DNA of 33,234 nt from Beijerinckiaceae bacterium (GCA_947498445.1 CANMLK010000013.1:1-33234); one strand, 5' to 3'; counted from the first letter of the stretch, positions 9,534-20,653 are shown. Notes: generated by a model from the letters alone, not told the origin. Program-made: numbers and translations.

Positions 9534-10235
9534 TCAGGCGGCGGCGTAGCGGCGCGCGCCGTGCGCCAGCGACGCGATCGTCTCGTCTATGGTCTGGACG
9601 TCGCCAAAGACTGTGTAGAAATTCATCAGCGCCGCCGCATGTTCGGCGTCGCTGTACGCGGCGAGCGCATCCGACACCATAACGGTGCGGAAATTCAGCA
9701 TCATGGCGTCGCGCGCCGCGCTTTCGCAGCAGATGTTGGTCGCGGTCCCCGCAATCAGCACGGTGTCAAAGCCCCGCACATGCAGGAAAGCCCCCAGATC
9801 TGACGAGCCCTGGATGAACGCGCTGTAGCGCTTTTTCACCATCTGCACGTCCTCGGATTTCACGTCGAGCATTGGCCATAATTCGTGGCCCTCATGGTCT
9901 TCCGACAGCGCTACATACCGGGCCTTCTGATTTTCGGGGGTCATCAACTCCCGGTTGAGCACTGACCAGTTTTCGCGCGTGTCCGTGGCGCTATTCTTGA
10001 TCCACACCACAATCCCGCCCATGCGTCGCAGCGCGGCGGCGAGCTGGTTGACGCCGGGCACAATCGTGCGCGCCGTGGGCGTCTCGCCGGGGTAGCCCGG
10101 CTTCATGAAATAGTTCTGCATGTCGACAACCAGCAGCGCTGTGCGCGCGCCTGTCAGGACATCGAAGGGGTGTGGGCGGCCTGCACGCGCCGTGACTCTG
10201 GAAACGATCTCCTGCGGCATGGCGAACGGATGCAT
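9534..10235 (-). CDS. Isochorismatase-like cysteine hydrolase
   Basis: Candidate catalytic Asp/Lys/Cys in ALLVVDMQNYF, VVWIKNS, GTATNICCESAARDAMML. Start at MHPFAMPQ supported by RBS GAGGAGGA; ORF-track start 10292 not preferred. Confidence 0.85.
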   Translation of the reverse strand: MHPFAMPQEIVSRVTARAGRPHPFDVLTGARTALLVVDMQNYFMKPGYPGETPTARTIVPGVNQLAAALRRMGGIVVWIKNSATDTRENWSVLNRELMTPENQKARYVALSEDHEGHELWPMLDVKSEDVQMVKKRYSAFIQGSSDLGAFLHVRGFDTVLIAGTATNICCESAARDAMMLNFRTVMVSDALAAYSDAEHAAALMNFYTVFGDVQTIDETIASLAHGARRYAAA

Positions 10236-10304
10236 CGGCTTCTCCTCCTCAGAAGGCCGATACAATCTTCGTGCCGGGGATGCGGCGTACACAAGATAAG
10301 TTTT

Positions 10305-10333
10305 GCTAATGCCCCACGGCAGGGGGCATTAGC
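10305..10333 (-). promoter_or_regulatory. Strong intercistronic hairpin without T-tract
   Basis: GCTAATGCCCC-N7-GGGGCATTAGC, perfect 11-bp stem, 2 nt after the amidohydrolase stop. Confidence 0.7.
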
Positions 10334-10335
10334 GC

Positions 10336-11553
10336 TCAGTCGTAGTCGGGAATTGTCTTCACCGGTTGCGGCGGCAGGTTGAACAACCGCGCCGCGTTGC
10401 CGCCCAGGATGTTGCGCTTCGCTTGCTCCTTCAGGAAGGGCAGGTCGTAGATCACGCCCGGCAGGTCGAAGTCCCAATGGGGATAGTCCGACGACCACAC
10501 AAGCTGCGTTTCCGCCTTGATCATCTTGAAGGTGGCTTCAAGGATCGAGGGGTCGTCGGGCACTTCCATGGGCTGGGATGAGTAGAACATTTCCTGCATA
10601 TATTCGCTGGGCTTGCGTTTCAGCGAGGGGCAGTCCGACGTGCGCATCATGTAGGAATGATCCAGCCGCTGCATGAGGCTGTACGCCCATGTCAGCCCGC
10701 TTTCGATCCACATCACCTTCAGTTTCGGGAAGCGTTCAGGCAGGCCGTTCACGACCCAGTTCGTCATGTGGACCATGTTGAACCACATGAAGCCCAGCGC
10801 ATGCACGCCGATGAAACGATTGGTCAGCTGCAACGCCTGATCGCCCCACGAATAGGCGGCGTGGAACGATATCGGCAGGCCCATCTCCTCGATCAGCCGG
10901 TAGGTCTTCATATAGGCGTTGTCGTGCACCGGCTTGTAGCGCGGCGCCGTCACCATGAAGCCGACGACGCCCTTGCGCCCGCCAAATTCCTTCACCGTCT
11001 GATAGGCGGCTTCCGGATCGTTGAACGGAAGATAAAGCATCGAGATGATGCGTTTTTCCTCATTCAGGATGCGCTCGCAGAGCCAGCGATTGTACGCTTG
11101 CGCCAGCGCCGATTCGATTTCGGGCTGCGGATGCATGCCCAAAAACAGCATGGGCGTGGGAAACAGACAGGCGTAATCGACGCCCATCGCGTCCATCCAG
11201 CGCAGCGTCGTCGTGATGTCGCGATGCTTGTCGTCGGGCGTCTTCTCATTCTTGCGCAGCCAGTGGCGCGTAATGCGTCCGCTGATATCCTGATAACCAA
11301 CCTGCCCGCCCAGAAAATTCGCGCGCCCGCCCCGGCTGAAAGATTCAAGCGCGTTGCGGCGCAGCACCGGGCTGTCGATATAGCCAAACACGTCGCGATA
11401 GTGCTCGCTCTCGTAATGGTGAGCGTCAACGTCGACGATGAGGAAGTCCTGATAATTGCGGGCGCGCGCCTGTTTGGCCGCGTTCTTCAGATGCTCGCCT
11501 GAATCATAGGAGTCGAATCGCAGGCTGCGCACTTCGTTGTTGGTCGCGTCCAT
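10336..11553 (-). CDS. Amidohydrolase-2 / ACMSD-like metal-dependent hydrolase or decarboxylase
   Basis: DVDAHHYE near N-terminus, PISFHAAYSW, VWSSDYPHWDFD near C-terminus. Confidence 0.8.
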   Translation of the reverse strand: MDATNNEVRSLRFDSYDSGEHLKNAAKQARARNYQDFLIVDVDAHHYESEHYRDVFGYIDSPVLRRNALESFSRGGRANFLGGQVGYQDISGRITRHWLRKNEKTPDDKHRDITTTLRWMDAMGVDYACLFPTPMLFLGMHPQPEIESALAQAYNRWLCERILNEEKRIISMLYLPFNDPEAAYQTVKEFGGRKGVVGFMVTAPRYKPVHDNAYMKTYRLIEEMGLPISFHAAYSWGDQALQLTNRFIGVHALGFMWFNMVHMTNWVVNGLPERFPKLKVMWIESGLTWAYSLMQRLDHSYMMRTSDCPSLKRKPSEYMQEMFYSSQPMEVPDDPSILEATFKMIKAETQLVWSSDYPHWDFDLPGVIYDLPFLKEQAKRNILGGNAARLFNLPPQPVKTIPDYD

Positions 11554-11563
11554 GCTCCGCCCC

Positions 11564-11926
11564 TTACGCTACGAGATAAAGATCGCCGCCGCGCACGACG
11601 GTTTCAAACTTCTTGATCTTCAGTTTTGAATTGCCCGCGCATATGCCGGTTTCAATGTCGAATTCGTAGCCGTGCCACGGGCAGACAAAATGCATGACGT
11701 CGGAGAAGGTCTGGCCCTGATAGGTTTTGTCGTCGGCGATAATGTCCACGACCTTGTTGACGAGGATGCCCTCGCACGCCGGCCCGCCTGAATGGACGCA
11801 ATTGTTGGCGTAGGCGTGAAACGCGCCCTTGTGATTGAAGACGCCGATTTCGCCTTTGGGCGTCCGCACGATACGGCGGTCGCCATCGGTGATGTCGCCA
11901 GCTTTTGCAACAAAGATTTCGGGCAT
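11564..11926 (-). CDS. Rieske [2Fe-2S] ferredoxin
   Basis: NNCVHSGGPACEG ... HFVCPWHGYEFD (CxH...CxxH). Confidence 0.9.
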   Translation of the reverse strand: MPEIFVAKAGDITDGDRRIVRTPKGEIGVFNHKGAFHAYANNCVHSGGPACEGILVNKVVDIIADDKTYQGQTFSDVMHFVCPWHGYEFDIETGICAGNSKLKIKKFETVVRGGDLYLVA

Positions 11927-12015
11927 TCTTTGGTCCTCCCAGCGCAGCTCTTTGGCCGCTTGCGGATAGCGCAGTGTGCAGAAAACCCCAGAGCGCTGCT
12001 CCAGGGTATGAAACT

Positions 12016-12522
12016 TTAGAGCACGAAACTCACCGAGCCAAGGCTACCCAGTTCGTGCGCGGCGAGCAGAACGCGGCGCTCCTTGATCTTGAACGAATTA
12101 CCGCTCTTGCGCAGCTGATACTCGTATCTGCCCACGTAAACGAACTCGCGCTGGTAACGGCGATAGCGATAGCAGGAAAAATTCGCCGCAGCTTTTACGA
12201 TATCGCCTTCAACGCCGGTGACGCGCACATTGGTGATGAGGCGGCACAGGCGCGAGCGCGGAAACTCCGCGTGGCAATTGGGGTCAAGCACGCGGATGAT
12301 GCGCTGGCGAATACGCTCGCGGTCATCGGAGATGATGTAGAGCGAGCTCTTGAAGTCACCCTCAAGATCGTCGTTCGCCGGAATGTAATACGTCGCGTCG
12401 TCGGCGAGCAGTTCTTCCCATTCCTTGAGGCGCCAGGCATCAAGCAGCATGGCTTCGTGATAGAGGAAATCCTCAACCTCGGCGCGGGTCACGGACACAT
12501 TGGTCATGGTCGCCGCGCTCAT
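12016..12522 (-). CDS. Aromatic-ring-hydroxylating dioxygenase, beta subunit
   Basis: EVEDFLYHEAMLLDAWRLKEWEELLADDATYYIP...; overlaps the alpha-subunit stop by 4 nt. Confidence 0.88.
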   Translation of the reverse strand: MSAATMTNVSVTRAEVEDFLYHEAMLLDAWRLKEWEELLADDATYYIPANDDLEGDFKSSLYIISDDRERIRQRIIRVLDPNCHAEFPRSRLCRLITNVRVTGVEGDIVKAAANFSCYRYRRYQREFVYVGRYEYQLRKSGNSFKIKERRVLLAAHELGSLGSVSFVL

Positions 12523-13829
12523 GCTTTTTCTCCGGCTTGCTCTCCGGCCATCATCTTGTCCCAGTGCCGCCAGAACGTGCGCAGGTGATGTTCGTCGCTG
12601 TTGAGCTGCGCGGCTTCGCGGCCCATGCCGCGCGACATTTCGGACCAGCGGTCATCGGTGTAATTCGCAAGACCCTGCTGCACGAGTTCGAGCGCTTCCA
12701 CATCGTCGGGCGTGGCGAAACCGCCGGGGCCGTAAAACGTGAGAAAGGCGTCGAGACGCCGCGCACGCATGCTTTCGGATTCTTCCACCGGGCCCAGCGC
12801 CCATGCGGTGACATGCATCTTGTTCGCGCCATCGGGGAAGAAGGTGCGGATCGTCACCGAAGAGCCGTCATTGATGACGAGGTTGGGGAAGATCACGAGG
12901 TTGCGGTTGGTGTCGCAGATGCGCTTGGCGCGATCGGGACCGACGCGCTCCACCAATTCCTGACGGATGGCGTCCATTTCCGGCTTCGCGTCCTCGCCGT
13001 AGATCGGAATCCACGCGGCGACGGGACGACCGCGGAAGTTGATGTTGTCCGTGGTGAAATGGCCGTTACCAAGATCGATGGCGAGACCGTGCGTCGGCAA
13101 GATGAGCGAGGGATCTTTCGGCGACTCAACCTTCACGCCGGAATTGGCCATGAAGTTCAGCCAGGTCGAATGCGTCGAGGGCAGGTGGTAATCGTCCACG
13201 CTGTTCTCGACCATCAACTTCCAATTGGCGTTGACGTCATATTCCTGCGTGCCGGCGATCACCTGCATCGTGTTGGACGGAGACTGATCGACAACGAGGT
13301 CGATATAATCGGTCGCCGCGCCCAGATATTCGACGAGCGGCTGTGCGTTCGCGTCGAGGTTCATGAACCAGAAGTCGCGATATTGCTCGAAGCGCGCGGG
13401 CGCCTTCAGGCCGAACGTGCTCTGGTCGAACGCGGCGGTGTAGGCCTCGTCGCCGGGCACGCGGGCCATGGAGCCGTCGTTGTTGTAGATCCAGCCGTGA
13501 TAGACGCAGTTGAAGCGGCGGGTGTTGCCCTTGCGCTCGGTGCACACCAGCGCGCCGCGATGGCGACAGGTGTTGAAATGGCAGCGCACCTGGCCCTTGC
13601 CGTCGCGGGCGAAAATCACCGGGCGGCCAGCCACCTTGCGGGTGTGGAAGTCGCCGTTGCGCTTCAGTTCCGAGCCGTGGCCGACGTAAATCCAGCACTT
13701 GGCGAAGATGTTCTTCATCTCGCCGCGCAGAACCTCATCGGACACCAGCGCTTCGCGATCGAGCAGGAAAATGCCCTTTTCGCGATCGTCGACCACGAAG
13801 GATCTCGCTCCCGTCATGACAAGCCTCAT
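12519..13829 (-). CDS. Aromatic-ring-hydroxylating dioxygenase, alpha subunit (Rieske oxygenase)
   Basis: Rieske motif CRHRGALVCTERKGNTRRFNCVYHGW; mononuclear iron motif ENSVDDYHLPSTH. Confidence 0.92.
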   Translation of the reverse strand: MRLVMTGARSFVVDDREKGIFLLDREALVSDEVLRGEMKNIFAKCWIYVGHGSELKRNGDFHTRKVAGRPVIFARDGKGQVRCHFNTCRHRGALVCTERKGNTRRFNCVYHGWIYNNDGSMARVPGDEAYTAAFDQSTFGLKAPARFEQYRDFWFMNLDANAQPLVEYLGAATDYIDLVVDQSPSNTMQVIAGTQEYDVNANWKLMVENSVDDYHLPSTHSTWLNFMANSGVKVESPKDPSLILPTHGLAIDLGNGHFTTDNINFRGRPVAAWIPIYGEDAKPEMDAIRQELVERVGPDRAKRICDTNRNLVIFPNLVINDGSSVTIRTFFPDGANKMHVTAWALGPVEESESMRARRLDAFLTFYGPGGFATPDDVEALELVQQGLANYTDDRWSEMSRGMGREAAQLNSDEHHLRTFWRHWDKMMAGEQAGEKA

Positions 13830-13911
13830 TGGGTGTGTATTTCGTCTGCTTTTAGGCCCTTGGCGCCGGGCGTCAACCTGAACGGCCTAACCGGGGCTCG
13901 CAAACGAAAAA

Positions 13912-13932
13912 GGCGCGCCCATTGGACGCGCC
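13912..13932 (-). terminator. Rho-independent terminator of fumarase gene
   Basis: Minus strand GGCGCGTCC-AAT-GGGCGCGCC-TTTTT; 9-bp stem followed by a T-tract. Confidence 0.85.
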
Positions 13933-13956
13933 CACTCGACTTACCAGGGACGCAAA

Positions 13957-15573
<1,617 letters not shown>

Positions 15574-15775
15574 GATGTCAGCCTGTTCATCCTGTGCGCG
15601 CCGCGTTCTAGGCCGTCCCCTCGCGATTGAGAAGGCCGACTTTGGAAATCGTGGCCTCGATTGACCTCTTCGCGCGGGCGCCGCTCAATATAGCAACGAT
15701 TCTTCGTCAAGCTTCGCCAAGCGGTTCGCAAACCATATTCGAGGCTTTTCCAAGCCGGCTGTAAGAGGCAACCTG

Positions 15776-16768
15776 TTGATTTTCCAGCATCCTGCGCTGT
15801 TATGCGACATCGGGGGCACCAATGCGCGCTTCGCGATGTCCCATGCGCCCGGGCAACGGCCCGTTCCCGTATCGGTCAGCAAGACGGCTGCAAACGATAA
15901 ATTTCTCGATCTCGCCCGCGACGTGATCCGCTCCGCCCCGGAAGCGCCTCGGTCCATGCTGGTCTGCGCGGCGGGACCGATGGCGGGGCGCTCAATTCAG
16001 CTGACGAACGCTTACTGGCTGATCGATGGCCCGGAGCTCGCGCGCGAACTCGGTCTCACGCAGGGCCTGCTCTTCAACGATTTTGAAGCGATGGCTTACG
16101 CGCTGGCCTCCCTGACGTCTGTAGACGTGCGCCAAATCGGCCCCCTGCCGTGGACGCACGGCGGATTGCAGGTCGTGCTCGGCCCCGGCACGGGCCTTGG
16201 CGTTGCGGCCCTGGCGCAGATTGACGGCCGCTACGCGGCGCTGCCCACCGAGGCCGGGCATATCGACGCCGGGCCGGTGGGGCCGGAGGAGGAAGCGCTC
16301 TGGCCGCATATCGCCCGCGTCCATGGCCGCATCACGGCTGAATGCCTTCTGTCGGGCCCCGGACTGGCGCGGCTTCACGCTGCGCGCCGGGCCATGCTCG
16401 GCCTCCCTCCGCAGGACCTGACGCCCGCGCAGATCACGCAGGCGGGGCTGGCCGGCCCCGGCGGTGAGCGTGACGCGCTGGCTCTGTTCTGGCGGATCGC
16501 GGCGCGCATCGCGGGCGATATGGCGATCACCTTTCTGGCGCGCGGCGGGGTGACGCTTGCTGGCGGCGTGCTGCCGCGTCTTGAGCCGCTTCTCAATGAG
16601 GCGGATTTTCGCGCAGCCTTCGAAAGCAAGGCGCCCATGGACGCGCTTGCGCGCACTATACCGACACGGCTTGTGACGTCCGGTTTTGCCGTTCTGTCCG
16701 GTATGGCGGCCGTCGCCTCCGCGCCCGAGCGCTTCGCGATTGATTACGTCAACCGGTTGTGGGTTTGA
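15776..16768 (+). CDS. glk: Glucokinase (TTG start)
   Basis: ALLCDIGGTNARFAM; VVLGPGTGLGVAAL; PTEAGHIDAGP; AGAGG-like RBS upstream. Confidence 0.88.
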   Translation: MIFQHPALLCDIGGTNARFAMSHAPGQRPVPVSVSKTAANDKFLDLARDVIRSAPEAPRSMLVCAAGPMAGRSIQLTNAYWLIDGPELARELGLTQGLLFNDFEAMAYALASLTSVDVRQIGPLPWTHGGLQVVLGPGTGLGVAALAQIDGRYAALPTEAGHIDAGPVGPEEEALWPHIARVHGRITAECLLSGPGLARLHAARRAMLGLPPQDLTPAQITQAGLAGPGGERDALALFWRIAARIAGDMAITFLARGGVTLAGGVLPRLEPLLNEADFRAAFESKAPMDALARTIPTRLVTSGFAVLSGMAAVASAPERFAIDYVNRLWV

Positions 16769-16770
16769 GT

Positions 16771-17235
16771 TTAAGCTGCGTGATGCGCGGGGTTCTGCGT
16801 CAACAGCAGAAAAAGGCCTGACGCATCCTTGGTCGCGCGCAACCGCGCGGTAAGTGAGGGATCGCGCAACGAACGCGCCACGCGTGACAACGCCTTCAGG
16901 TGATCTGCTCCCGCCGATTTGGGCGCCAGCAAAAGAAAAATCAAATCCACGGGCTCGCCGTCCAGCGCTTCATAATCGATGGGGCGCTCGAGACGCGCAA
17001 ATACGCCGAGCATGCGCTCAACGCGCGGCAGCTTGCCATGGGGAATGGCGATGCCGCCGCCCACGCCCGTTGAACCGAGACGTTCGCGCTGGAGCAATGC
17101 ATCGAAGATTTCGCGTGCGGGAATCCCCGCAACGGCGCTGGCGCGTTCGCTGAGTTCTTGCAACGCTTGCTTCTTGGAAGGCGCCTTCAGCGAAGCGATG
17201 ATCGCGTCACTGTCTATCAAATCATGAAGCGACAT
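16771..17235 (-). CDS. ptsN: PTS IIA-like nitrogen regulatory protein PtsN
   Basis: GGIAIPHGKLPRVERMLGVFARLERPIDYEALDGEPVDLIFLLLAP; downstream of rpoN and hpf. Confidence 0.93.
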   Translation of the reverse strand: MSLHDLIDSDAIIASLKAPSKKQALQELSERASAVAGIPAREIFDALLQRERLGSTGVGGGIAIPHGKLPRVERMLGVFARLERPIDYEALDGEPVDLIFLLLAPKSAGADHLKALSRVARSLRDPSLTARLRATKDASGLFLLLTQNPAHHAA

Positions 17236-17271
17236 GAGTCACCGGGTAGAAAGGAACACGCGACACTGACG

Positions 17272-17865
17272 TCAATTCGCACTTGCGCTACCGGTTCCCG
17301 ATGGATCAATCCAGCCGATGTTTCCATCCGAGCGGCGATACACGATGTTCACGCGGTCGCTTGCTGCGTTTCTGAAAATAAGAACTGGTGCGCCCGTCAT
17401 ATCGAGGTCGAGCACCGCATTGGAAACAGAAAGTTGACGGAGCGACGACGTTTTCTCGGCGACCACAACAGGATTGAAAGCGCCGTCGTCGTCCTGCTCG
17501 TCCACCGGCGCTTCAAGAACATAGCTGGCGAACACATCGCGTGCGGCAGGGGCTGGCGCTGCGTCCGATGCGTGATGGTCCTTGAGTCGGCGCTTGTAAC
17601 GCCGTAACCGCTTTTCAAGTCTTTCCGCAGCCTGATCGAAGCTTGCGTATGGCTCGATGGCGCGACCTTCAGCGTGCAACGTAATTCCCGATGCCAGGTG
17701 AAGTGTGCAGTCCGAACGATATCCGGAGCCTTCGTGATCGACAATCACATGACCCGATACGCTTCCGTCAAAATATTTTTGAACGGCGGCCTGGATCCTG
17801 TCGGTTACATGGCCTCGCATGGCGTCGCCGATGCTGAGGTTCTTGCCCGAGACTCGCAGATCCAT
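17272..17865 (-). CDS. hpf: Ribosome hibernation promoting factor, long form
   Basis: MDLRVSGKNLSIGDAMRGHVTDRI...; C-terminal dimerisation domain (VLDLDMTGAPVLIFRNAASDRVNIVYRRSDGNIGWIDP). Confidence 0.93.
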   Translation of the reverse strand: MDLRVSGKNLSIGDAMRGHVTDRIQAAVQKYFDGSVSGHVIVDHEGSGYRSDCTLHLASGITLHAEGRAIEPYASFDQAAERLEKRLRRYKRRLKDHHASDAAPAPAARDVFASYVLEAPVDEQDDDGAFNPVVVAEKTSSLRQLSVSNAVLDLDMTGAPVLIFRNAASDRVNIVYRRSDGNIGWIDPSGTGSASAN

Positions 17866-17922
17866 TTTTTATCCCTCTCCGAAGAGCGTTGTTGAGGAAC
17901 GCACAACCCGAAGGTGAATTAA

Positions 17923-17951
17923 GGGTTAGAAGCCGCGCGGGCCGGTGTCAA
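17923..17951 (-). promoter_or_regulatory. Candidate sigma-70-type promoter upstream of hpf
   Basis: Minus strand TTGACA (17951-17946), 17-nt spacer, TAACCC (17928-17923). Confidence 0.35.
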
Positions 17952-18017
17952 CCAGCGTTGGCAAGCCATCGGAAAGCGGACGTTGTGCAATGCGGCGCCG
18001 ATCCGTGATGCGCCGAA

Positions 18018-19610
18018 TCAGCCGTGGCTACGCATGGCTGCGGATTTTTCACGACGGCGTTCTACGGACGAAGGTATCCGCAGGCTTTCGCGGTATTTTG
18101 CCACCGTGCGACGCGCGATATTCACATTCGCCTGTTTCAGTTTCAAGACGATCGCATCATCCGAAAGTACGTTGTCGGGCGATTCGTGATCGATCATCTG
18201 CTTGATCTTGAATCGCACCGCTTCGGCTGAATGCGCGTCGCCTCCAGCTTGCGCGGGAATGGAGGCGGTAAAGAAATACTTGAATTCAAAAAGTCCGCGT
18301 GGACACGAGATATGTTTGTTGGACGTCACGCGCGACACCGTCGACTCATGCATGCCAATCGCATCCGCAACCATCTTCAGATTGAGCGGACGCAGATGCT
18401 CAACGCCGTGGGAGAAAAATGCATCCTGCTGGCGCACGATTTCCGTTGCGACTTTGAGAATTGTGCGCGCGCGCTGTTCCAGACTTCGCGTCAGCCAGTT
18501 CGCATTCTGCAGACATTCGGCGATGTATGTCTTCTCGCCGGGCGTGAGTCCCGCGCGCGTCACCTTCGCTGCGTATGTCTGGTTGACGAGGACGCGCGGC
18601 AGGCCTTCGGGATTGAGTTCAACGTGCCACGATCCGTCCGTATTGGCGCGCACCGTGACGTCTGGCGCCACAGGCTGAATGGGCGTGCCGCTGAACGCAC
18701 GACCCGGCTTGGGGTCGAGCGCGCGAATCTCCTTCAGCATGTCGGTGAGGTCTTCTTCGTCCACACCGCAAAGCTTGCGCAATTGTACAAAGTCGCGCCG
18801 CGCCAGAAGCGGAAGATTTTCGATCAAGGCCTGCATGGCGGGATCAAACCGGTCCCGTTCGCGCAACTGGATGGCGAGACATTCGGCAAGGTCGCGCGCG
18901 CCAACGCCAGTTGGATCAAACGTGTGAATGACGGCGAGAATGCGCTCGACTCGTTCAAGCGGCGTCCCAAGACGTTCGGCGACCTCAGCGAGGGGTTCGC
19001 GCAGATACCCGGCCTCGTCGACGCCATCGATCAGCGCGTGGCCGATCAGCCGGTCCGTGGGATCGGTGACCGCCACCGCAAGCTGCTGTTCCAGATGGCC
19101 GGACAGGCTGACCTGCGCGGCGACATAGGCTTCCAGATTGGGCGCTTCTTCGCCGCCCCCGCCCGGCGCGCCGCTCCATGAGGTCGCCGACAGGCCAGGA
19201 TCGTCGTGACGCACTTCGGCGGCGGTGGCGGGGTGGTCGGAGTCAAACGTATTTCCGATTTCGGTGCCAAGGTCGGCGGACAAAGCGGCTGCGTCGGTCT
19301 GCAGGCCTTCCTGCGCCCAGTCTCCTTCCCTTGCGTCTGCTTCCCACTCCCGGCTGTCGAAGGCGTCGCCTTCGCTGGCGCCTGCCGCCTCCCTGTCCCA
19401 GTCAGCTTCGGCGGCCGCGGTCTCGGGAGCGCTTTCGCGGTCGCCGATCTCCTCGACGCGCTCAAGAAGCGGGTTACGCTCGAGCTCCTGCTCGACGTAG
19501 GCAGACAGTTCAAGGCTGGAAAACTGCAGGAGCTTGATGGCCTGCAGCAATTGCGGCGTCATGACCAGGGATTGCCCCTGTCGCAGCATCAACCGCGTCG
19601 AAAGCGCCAT
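18018..19610 (-). CDS. rpoN: RNA polymerase sigma-54 factor
   Basis: MALSTRLMLRQGQSLVMTPQLLQAIKLLQFSSLEL; RpoN box ARRTVAKYRESLRIPSS. Confidence 0.97.
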   Translation of the reverse strand: MALSTRLMLRQGQSLVMTPQLLQAIKLLQFSSLELSAYVEQELERNPLLERVEEIGDRESAPETAAAEADWDREAAGASEGDAFDSREWEADAREGDWAQEGLQTDAAALSADLGTEIGNTFDSDHPATAAEVRHDDPGLSATSWSGAPGGGGEEAPNLEAYVAAQVSLSGHLEQQLAVAVTDPTDRLIGHALIDGVDEAGYLREPLAEVAERLGTPLERVERILAVIHTFDPTGVGARDLAECLAIQLRERDRFDPAMQALIENLPLLARRDFVQLRKLCGVDEEDLTDMLKEIRALDPKPGRAFSGTPIQPVAPDVTVRANTDGSWHVELNPEGLPRVLVNQTYAAKVTRAGLTPGEKTYIAECLQNANWLTRSLEQRARTILKVATEIVRQQDAFFSHGVEHLRPLNLKMVADAIGMHESTVSRVTSNKHISCPRGLFEFKYFFTASIPAQAGGDAHSAEAVRFKIKQMIDHESPDNVLSDDAIVLKLKQANVNIARRTVAKYRESLRIPSSVERRREKSAAMRSHG

Positions 19611-19626
19611 CTATCCGACCTGCTCC

Positions 19627-19650
19627 ACGGGCCGATTACTTTCGGCCCGT
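19627..19650 (-). promoter_or_regulatory. Hairpin in the rpoN 5' leader
   Basis: ACGGGCCGA-N6-TCGGCCCGT, perfect 9-bp stem about 17 nt upstream of the rpoN ATG; no minus-strand T-tract. Confidence 0.5.
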
Positions 19651-19744
19651 TTCTTGCTTACCTTGAACTGCAGGGATAGGGCAAGGCGCCTGTCGTCACA
19701 CCCGGCAGGGTTGCGCGCGCGTGCTTAACGCAGAGCTTACGCCA

Positions 19745-20653
19745 TCACATTCGGAAGTCTTCGCCGAGGTAATAGCGGCGCACGTCCGGGTCGGCGACAA
19801 TTGCCTCGGGCGATCCTTCGGTCAGCACCTGGCCCGAATGGATGATGTAGGCGCGGTCGATCAATCCCAGCGTTTCCCGCACGTTATGGTCGGTGATCAG
19901 CACGCCGATGCCGCGCTGCGTCAGGTGACGAACAAGTTGCTGGATATCCCCGACGGCGATCGGATCGATGCCCGCGAAGGGCTCGTCGAGCAGCATGAAG
20001 GAGGGTTGGCTGGCCAGCGCGCGGGCAATTTCGCAGCGCCGACGTTCGCCGCCCGATAAGGCAATCGAGGGCGACTTGCGCAGGCGTTTGATGTCAAATT
20101 CGTCGAGGAGCGCTTCAAGCTCGGCTTCGCGGGCATCCTTGTCGCTGATCGCCACCTCCAGCACGGCGCGAATGTTATCCTCGACATTCAGTCCGCGAAA
20201 AATCGAGGCTTCCTGCGGCAGGTAGCCGATGCCCAGCCGCGCGCGGCGATACATGGGCAAGGATGTGACGTCGTGCCCGTCGAGTTCGATCTCGCCCTTG
20301 TCTGGTTTCACCAGGCCAGTGATCATGTAAAAGACCGTCGTCTTGCCGGCGCCGTTGGGGCCAAGAAGGCCCACAGCCTCACCCCGGCGCACCGCCAGAC
20401 TGATGTTTTGCACCACCTGTCGCCCGCGATAGCTCTTGCCGAGGTTGTAAGCGCCCAGCGAGCCTTCGCCGTAATGGTCGACGTAATGAAGCGCCTGCGC
20501 GCTTTCATCGGCGTAGGCATATTCGGCGCCTTGCTGCGGCTGCGGCTGCGGCTGCGGCGTTTGCGGATTTGCGTCTTCGCCGCGCCCGAACAGGCTGCGC
20601 AACTTGCGAACGGCCGCGAAGCGTCCACTGCTCGTGTTTCCGGGGATGGACAT
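19745..20653 (-). CDS. lptB: LPS export ABC transporter ATP-binding protein with about 65-aa N-terminal extension
   Basis: Walker [13 protein letters not shown], signature [15 protein letters not shown], Walker [14 protein letters not shown]; next to lptA/lptC/rpoN. Confidence 0.94.
   Translation of the reverse strand: MSIPGNTSSGRFAAVRKLRSLFGRGEDANPQTPQPQPQPQQGAEYAYADESAQALHYVDHYGEGSLGAYNLGKSYRGRQVVQNISLAVRRGEAVGLLGPNGAGKTTVFYMITGLVKPDKGEIELDGHDVTSLPMYRRARLGIGYLPQEASIFRGLNVEDNIRAVLEVAISDKDAREAELEALLDEFDIKRLRKSPSIALSGGERRRCEIARALASQPSFMLLDEPFAGIDPIAVGDIQQLVRHLTQRGIGVLITDHNVRETLGLIDRAYIIHSGQVLTEGSPEAIVADPDVRRYYLGEDFRM
20534..20557. repeat. Hexanucleotide tandem repeat (CTGCGG)x4 inside lptB
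   Basis: Four exact copies; minus strand (CCGCAG)4 encodes Pro-Gln repeats ([12 protein letters not shown]). Confidence 0.85.

Noticed and set aside
19355-19380. Palindromic CGAAGGCG/CGCCTTCG inside rpoN
   Set aside because: It lies in coding sequence and does not match the REP unit beyond the GAAGGC core.
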